Origin: Rhodospirillales bacterium
Lineage (GTDB): Bacteria; Pseudomonadota; Alphaproteobacteria; ATCC43930; CGMCC-115725
DNA: 10,458 nucleotides
Assembly (NCBI GenBank): GCA_015654725.1
Contig: JAATGI010000493.1
Coordinates: 1 to 10,458, forward strand
Direction: 5' to 3'
The translations under genes and the position numbers were made by a program. The notes under the pieces were generated by a model, which made no database searches, had not been told where the DNA came from, and worked only from the letters and a program-made list of their open reading frames with translations. Position 1 is the stretch's first letter. Each line of letters begins with the position of its first letter. Of the stretch, positions 7,248 through 10,458 are shown one piece after another.

Positions 7248-8297
7248 ATGAGCAATTTCGCGGACCGTTTGCCGGTTTCGGTGCTGACCGGGTTTCTCGG
7301 CAGCGGCAAGACCACGCTGCTGAACCGGGTGCTGCGCCATCCGGCGATGGACGAGACGGCGGTGATCGTCAACGAATTCGGCGAGATCGGCCTCGACCAC
7401 GCGCTAGTGGAAAAGGCGTCGGACGATGTCATCCTGCTGGCGTCGGGCTGCCTGTGCTGCAACATGCGCGGCGAGCTCCTGGAGACGCTCGACAATCTCG
7501 CCTATCGCCGCGACAAGGGCGAGGTGCCGCGGTTCAAACGCATCCTGGTCGAGACCACGGGGCTGGCCGATCCGGCGCCGATCCTGCAGGGCCTCATTTA
7601 CGATATCGGCATGATGGATTTGTTCCGCATCGGCCCGGTCGTGACCATGGTCGATGCCGTGCATGGCGAGCGCACGCTCGACGAGCATCGCGAGGCGGTG
7701 AAGCAGGTGGCGGTCGCCGACCGGCTGGTGCTGTCGAAGATCGATCTGGTGCCGGGCGGCGATATGGCGCCGTTGACCGCGCGGCTCAAACGGCTCAATC
7801 CCGGCGCGCCGATTCTCGAGACGCGCGGCGAGGCGGTCGATCCCGAGCGTCTCTTCGGCGGCGCGGGCTTCGATCTGGACGACAAGATTTCCGAGGTGCG
7901 CGCCTGGATCGATGCCGAGGCGCAAGCCTCTTCGCACGATCACGATCACCACCATGACCATGACCATGACCATCACGAACACGACGCGCTCGACGTGAAT
8001 CGCCACGACGACCGCATCCGCGCCTTTTGCTTCACCTTCGATAAGCCGCTCGACCTGGCCCGGACCCAGGCCTGGCTGGAGCGGATATCCGGCGAGCATG
8101 GCGAGAATCTGTTGCGGATGAAGGGGCTGTTGAACGTCGCGGGCGAGCCGGCGCCGGTCGCCATCCACGGCATTCATTTTCTCCATCATCCGCCGGTCGC
8201 GCTGTCGGCCTGGCCCGACCAGGACCGCCGCTCCCGGGTTGTTTTTATTGTTCGCGATCTCGACCGCTCGGTCTTGGAGCCGGGAATGCCCGAATAG
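7248..8297 (+). CDS. CobW/COG0523-family GTPase with His-rich metal-binding linker
   Basis: This 349-residue cytoplasmic G3E GTPase is a probable metal chaperone or insertase (zinc, cobalt or a similar ion). Walker A GFLGSGKTT is at 15–23, followed by VNEFGEIGLDH at about 41–51. The hallmark metal-binding motif GCLCC is at 67–71, ETTGLADP at about 102–109 belongs to the switch region, and SKIDL at 163–167 stands for the guanine-specificity NKxD motif. Between the GTPase domain and the C-terminal CobW_C domain (about 255–349) lies a linker with ten histidines in residues 230–245, alternating with aspartate. The ATG at 7248 follows AGGATAAGG closely. It is divergent from livK and upstream of the sulfite-reduction genes. 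It is not CobW of cobalamin synthesis on present evidence, as no cob genes are nearby. Confidence 0.93.
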   Translation: MSNFADRLPVSVLTGFLGSGKTTLLNRVLRHPAMDETAVIVNEFGEIGLDHALVEKASDDVILLASGCLCCNMRGELLETLDNLAYRRDKGEVPRFKRILVETTGLADPAPILQGLIYDIGMMDLFRIGPVVTMVDAVHGERTLDEHREAVKQVAVADRLVLSKIDLVPGGDMAPLTARLKRLNPGAPILETRGEAVDPERLFGGAGFDLDDKISEVRAWIDAEAQASSHDHDHHHDHDHDHHEHDALDVNRHDDRIRAFCFTFDKPLDLARTQAWLERISGEHGENLLRMKGLLNVAGEPAPVAIHGIHFLHHPPVALSAWPDQDRRSRVVFIVRDLDRSVLEPGMPE

Positions 8298-8309
8298 CAC
8301 TTGGATTAT

Positions 8310-8329
8310 GTGAAATTAAGGCATTTCAC
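8310..8329. promoter_or_regulatory. Perfect inverted repeat GTGAAAT-N6-ATTTCAC, candidate operator
   Basis: The 7-bp arms at 8310–8316 and 8323–8329 are exact reverse complements around TAAGGC. The repeat lies in the gap between the GTPase gene and the DUF2849–cysI operon, directly before a candidate -35 element. It is AT-rich and has no T run after it, so a dimeric regulator site is more likely than a terminator. A LysR-type or other sulfur regulator would fit, but the protein is unknown. CACTTG occurs at 8298–8303 and again at 8327–8332, overlapping the right arm. Confidence 0.5.
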
Positions 8330-8358
8330 TTGTCGGGCGGGTGATATCTCCCTAAATT
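8330..8358 (+). promoter_or_regulatory. Candidate sigma-70-type promoter of the cysI operon
   Basis: TTGTCG at 8330–8335 and TAAATT at 8353–8358 are separated by 17 bp, each matching the consensus at four of six positions. The promoter would give a leader of about 35 nt before the DUF2849 ATG. The inverted repeat at 8310–8329 abuts the -35 box, a usual place for an activator. The match is moderate and unproven. Confidence 0.35.
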
Positions 8359-8399
8359 CGAATCGAACGATTACTCAAGGGCTTTACCGGGAATTTGGC

Positions 8400-8723
8400 A
8401 TGACTTCGCCGCTCGACCAGAAATTGCGCATCGACGGTCCCGTCGCCATTACCGCCAACCGCTTGACGGACGGCGCCGTCATCCATCGCGCGCGCCAAGG
8501 CGGCTGGACCACCGATCTCGCGGCGGCGCTGGTCGTGACCACGTCCGAGGAAGCGATTGCGCTGTTGAAGGAAGCGGCCGGCCAGGGGACCCTGGTGGTG
8601 GGCGACTATGCCGCGCCGGTCGAAATCGCGGTGGACGGAAAAATCTTGCCCGGCAATTTGCGCGAGCGCATCCGCTGCGCCGGCCCGACCTTCGAGCTGC
8701 CGCGCGTTCCCGTGGGCGTGTGA
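8400..8723 (+). CDS. DUF2849 family protein, sulfite-reduction operon
   Basis: This small 107-residue protein is of unknown biochemical role. Its sequence (IDGPVAITANRL at about 11–22, then GGWTTDLAAALV at about 34–45) matches my recollection of DUF2849, a family found mostly in alphaproteobacteria beside cysI. No signal peptide, membrane segment or cysteine cluster is visible; a single Cys is at 93. The ATG at 8400 is chosen because it gives the usual family length and N-terminus. A TTG at 8301 would add 33 residues with no family character, and that codon overlaps the promoter region. The stop is 7 bp before cysI. A role in assembling or supporting sulfite reductase is inferred only from the neighbourhood. 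Confidence 0.85.
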   Translation: MTSPLDQKLRIDGPVAITANRLTDGAVIHRARQGGWTTDLAAALVVTTSEEAIALLKEAAGQGTLVVGDYAAPVEIAVDGKILPGNLRERIRCAGPTFELPRVPVGV

Positions 8724-8730
8724 GGCCGTC

Positions 8731-10386
8731 ATGTATGTCTATGACGAATTCGACCGGACGTTGCTGAACGAGCGCGTCGCCGAGTTCCGCGACCAGATCA
8801 AGCGCCGCCTCTCCGGTGAATTGACCGAGGAGGAATTTCGGCCGCTGCGGCTGATGAACGGGACCTATCTGCAGCTTCACGCCTACATGCTGCGGATTTC
8901 GATTCCCTATGGCACGATTTCGTCGAAACAGATGCGCATGTTGGCGTATGTGGCGCGGCGCTACGATCGCGGCTATGGCCATTTCACCACGCGCCAGAAC
9001 ATCCAGTTCCATTGGATCAAGCTCGAGGAATTGCCCGACGCGATGGCCGATCTCGCCTCGGTCGGGCTGCATGGCATGCAGACCAGCGGCAATTGCGTGC
9101 GCAACATCTCGACCGACCAATGGGCCGGCGTAGCGCGCGACGAGATCGAGGACCCGCGCCTCTATGCCGAAATCCTGCGCCAGCATTTGACCATTCATCC
9201 CGAATTCTCGTTCCTGCCGCGCAAATTCAAGATCGGCGTCACCGGCGCGATGCCCGACCGCGCCGCCGTCCGCATGCACGATCTCGGGCTGTGGCTCAAG
9301 CGCTCCGAGACCGGCGAGATCGGGTTCGAGGTCGCTGTCGGCGGCGGGCTCGGCCGCACGCCCTATCTCGCGCAGACCATCAAGCCGTTCCTGCCGAGGC
9401 GCGATCTCCTCGGTTATGTCGAGGCGATTCTGCGCGTCTATAACCAATATGGCCGGCGCGACAATGTCTGGAAGGCGCGCATCAAGATTCTGGTCCACGC
9501 TCTCGGCGCCGAGAAATTCGCGCAAGAGGTCGAGGCCGAATTCCAATCGGCGAAAGAATACAGCCCGGTGCTCGACGACACGCTGATCGCGGAGATCGCC
9601 GGGCGCTTCGCTTATCCCGATTACGACAAGCTCGCCGACAATCCGGCCGAATTGCAGGCGGGGTTTCGCGACGAGCGGTTCCGCGCCTGGTATTTCAACG
9701 CGGTGTCGCCGCATCGCGTGCCGGGCTACGCCATCGTGACGATCTCGCTGAAGCCCGAGGGCATGACGCCCGGCGATTGCACCGCCGACAAGATGGAACT
9801 CCTCGCCGATCTCGCCGACCGCTATTGCTTCGGCGAACTCCGCAACGGGCACGAGCAGAATCTTTGCCTGCCGAGCGTGCGGCAGCGCGATCTCCACGAG
9901 CTTTGGCTGAAGCTCGACGCGGCCGAACTGGCGCTCGCCAACGTCAATCTCATCACCGACATCATCGCCTGCCCCGGTCTCGATTACTGCAGCCTCGCCA
10001 ATGCGCGCGCGATTCCGGTGGCGATGGAGATCACGCGCCGCTTCGCCAATCTGGAGCTGCAGCGGAATATCGGCCGGCTGCATATCAACATTTCGGGCTG
10101 CATCAATGCCTGCGGCCATCACCATATCGGCCATATCGGCATCTTGGGCGTCGAGAAGAACGACCAGGAATTCTATCAGATCACGCTGGGCGGCAAGGCC
10201 GACGAGAACGCGCGGCTCGGCACCCTGATCGGTCCCGCGGTGCCCTACGACAAGGTCGCCGATATCGTCGAGGACATCGTCGCCGCCTATATCGAGCTGC
10301 GCGCGCGGCCGGACGAAATCTTCGTCGATACGGTGAAGCGCGTCGGCATCCAGCCCTTCAAGGATCGCGTCTATGCGGTTCATTAA
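8731..10386 (+). CDS. cysI: Assimilatory sulfite reductase hemoprotein (siroheme/[4Fe-4S]), nitrite/sulfite reductase family
   Basis: This 551-residue cytoplasmic enzyme is expected to reduce sulfite to sulfide with six electrons for cysteine synthesis. Two repeated ferredoxin-like and siroheme-binding halves are apparent. FTTRQNIQFHW near 85–95 is typical of the first half. The cofactor cysteines are complete: C414 and C420 in CPGLDYC, and C457 and C461 in SGCINACGHHH, the Cys-x5-Cys and Cys-x3-Cys pairs that bind the iron-sulfur cluster and siroheme. The ATG at 8731 follows TGAGG closely and begins 7 bp after DUF2849. The DUF934 start overlaps its end by 14 bp. No flavoprotein partner (cysJ) is visible, so ferredoxin or another donor is likely. 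A nitrite reductase cannot be fully excluded, but the DUF2849/DUF934 neighbours favour sulfite. Confidence 0.95.
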   Translation: MYVYDEFDRTLLNERVAEFRDQIKRRLSGELTEEEFRPLRLMNGTYLQLHAYMLRISIPYGTISSKQMRMLAYVARRYDRGYGHFTTRQNIQFHWIKLEELPDAMADLASVGLHGMQTSGNCVRNISTDQWAGVARDEIEDPRLYAEILRQHLTIHPEFSFLPRKFKIGVTGAMPDRAAVRMHDLGLWLKRSETGEIGFEVAVGGGLGRTPYLAQTIKPFLPRRDLLGYVEAILRVYNQYGRRDNVWKARIKILVHALGAEKFAQEVEAEFQSAKEYSPVLDDTLIAEIAGRFAYPDYDKLADNPAELQAGFRDERFRAWYFNAVSPHRVPGYAIVTISLKPEGMTPGDCTADKMELLADLADRYCFGELRNGHEQNLCLPSVRQRDLHELWLKLDAAELALANVNLITDIIACPGLDYCSLANARAIPVAMEITRRFANLELQRNIGRLHINISGCINACGHHHIGHIGILGVEKNDQEFYQITLGGKADENARLGTLIGPAVPYDKVADIVEDIVAAYIELRARPDEIFVDTVKRVGIQPFKDRVYAVH

Positions 10387-10458
10387 AGGCGGCCGCATCG
10401 CCGAGGACAAGTTTCAGCGCGTCGCCGACGATGCGCCGGCGCCGCGTGGCCCGGCGCC
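10373..10458 (+). CDS. DUF934 family protein, partial (5' end only)
   Basis: Only the first 28 codons are inside the window. The start MRFIKGGRIAEDKFQRVADD resembles the usual DUF934 opening (Met-Arg-x-Ile-Lys, then acidic and basic residues before a Pro-rich turn). DUF934 proteins regularly follow cysI and precede cysH in proteobacteria and are annotated as probably involved in sulfite reduction, with no established reaction. The ATG at 10373 lies inside the cysI 3' end (14-bp overlap), which suggests translational coupling. Identification rests on a short segment plus gene order. Confidence 0.8.
   Translation, partial: MRFIKGGRIAEDKFQRVADDAPAPRGPA

Noticed and set aside
8310..8340. Inverted repeat after the GTPase gene as an intrinsic terminator
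   Set aside because: The stem is only 7 bp and AT-rich, and it is followed by TTGTCGGGCGG, not a T run. An operator is the better reading.
8301..8399. TTG start at 8301 adding 33 residues to the DUF2849 protein
   Set aside because: The added part has no family character and covers the inverted repeat and candidate promoter. The ATG at 8400 gives the expected size of about 107 residues.
8479..10410. Long minus-strand open frame of 643 codons opposite cysI
   Set aside because: It lies entirely antisense to DUF2849 and cysI, whose conserved motifs are complete. Its composition (repeated Asp, Ala, Gly, Arg, His without domain motifs) is the usual mirror of GC-rich third positions.

Overview
The window looks like the chromosome of a GC-rich alphaproteobacterium, possibly Rhodospirillales-like. 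The clues are GC-dominated third codon positions, the DUF2849–cysI–DUF934 gene order known from alphaproteobacterial sulfur assimilation loci, and dense ATGA-overlap operons. No mobile element, tRNA, rRNA or CRISPR array was seen, and no gene-free stretch exceeds 300 bases.

Left two thirds (1–7062), all on the minus strand, read from right to left: a branched-chain/hydrophobic amino-acid type (HAAT) ABC transporter operon. It begins with a secreted substrate-binding protein (livK-like, 5884–7062). An intra-operon GC stem-loop follows, then a complete translocator module A: livH (4940–5815), livM (3915–4943), livG (3163–3918) and livF (2400–3170). After a 67-bp gap comes a second, paralogous module B: livH (1460–2332), livM (447–1457) and a livG whose 3' part lies beyond position 1. 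Only one binding protein is visible for the two permease sets. Most junctions are ATGA or longer overlaps, so the genes are probably co-translated. The substrate cannot be deduced; 'branched-chain amino acid' is only the family label, since relatives carry amino acids, amides, urea or aromatic acids.

Divergent control region (7063–7247): a perfect TATAAT on the minus strand in an AT-rich island, a spaced inverted repeat in the presumed livK leader, and two adjacent GC palindromes directly before the ribosome-binding site of the plus-strand gene.

Right third (7248–10458), plus strand: a CobW/COG0523 GTPase with a strongly His-rich metal-binding linker. After a 102-bp gap holding a perfect inverted repeat and a candidate promoter comes an assimilatory sulfite reduction operon: DUF2849 protein, siroheme/[4Fe-4S] sulfite reductase hemoprotein (cysI), and the start of a DUF934 gene running off the window. 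cysH would be expected next. The siroheme synthase gene often found before DUF2849 is absent here, and the CobW-type gene occupies that place.

Overall the gene families are known. The items most worth checking are the tandem transporter modules behind one binding protein, the intra-operon hairpin, and the palindromes in the two intergenic regions.
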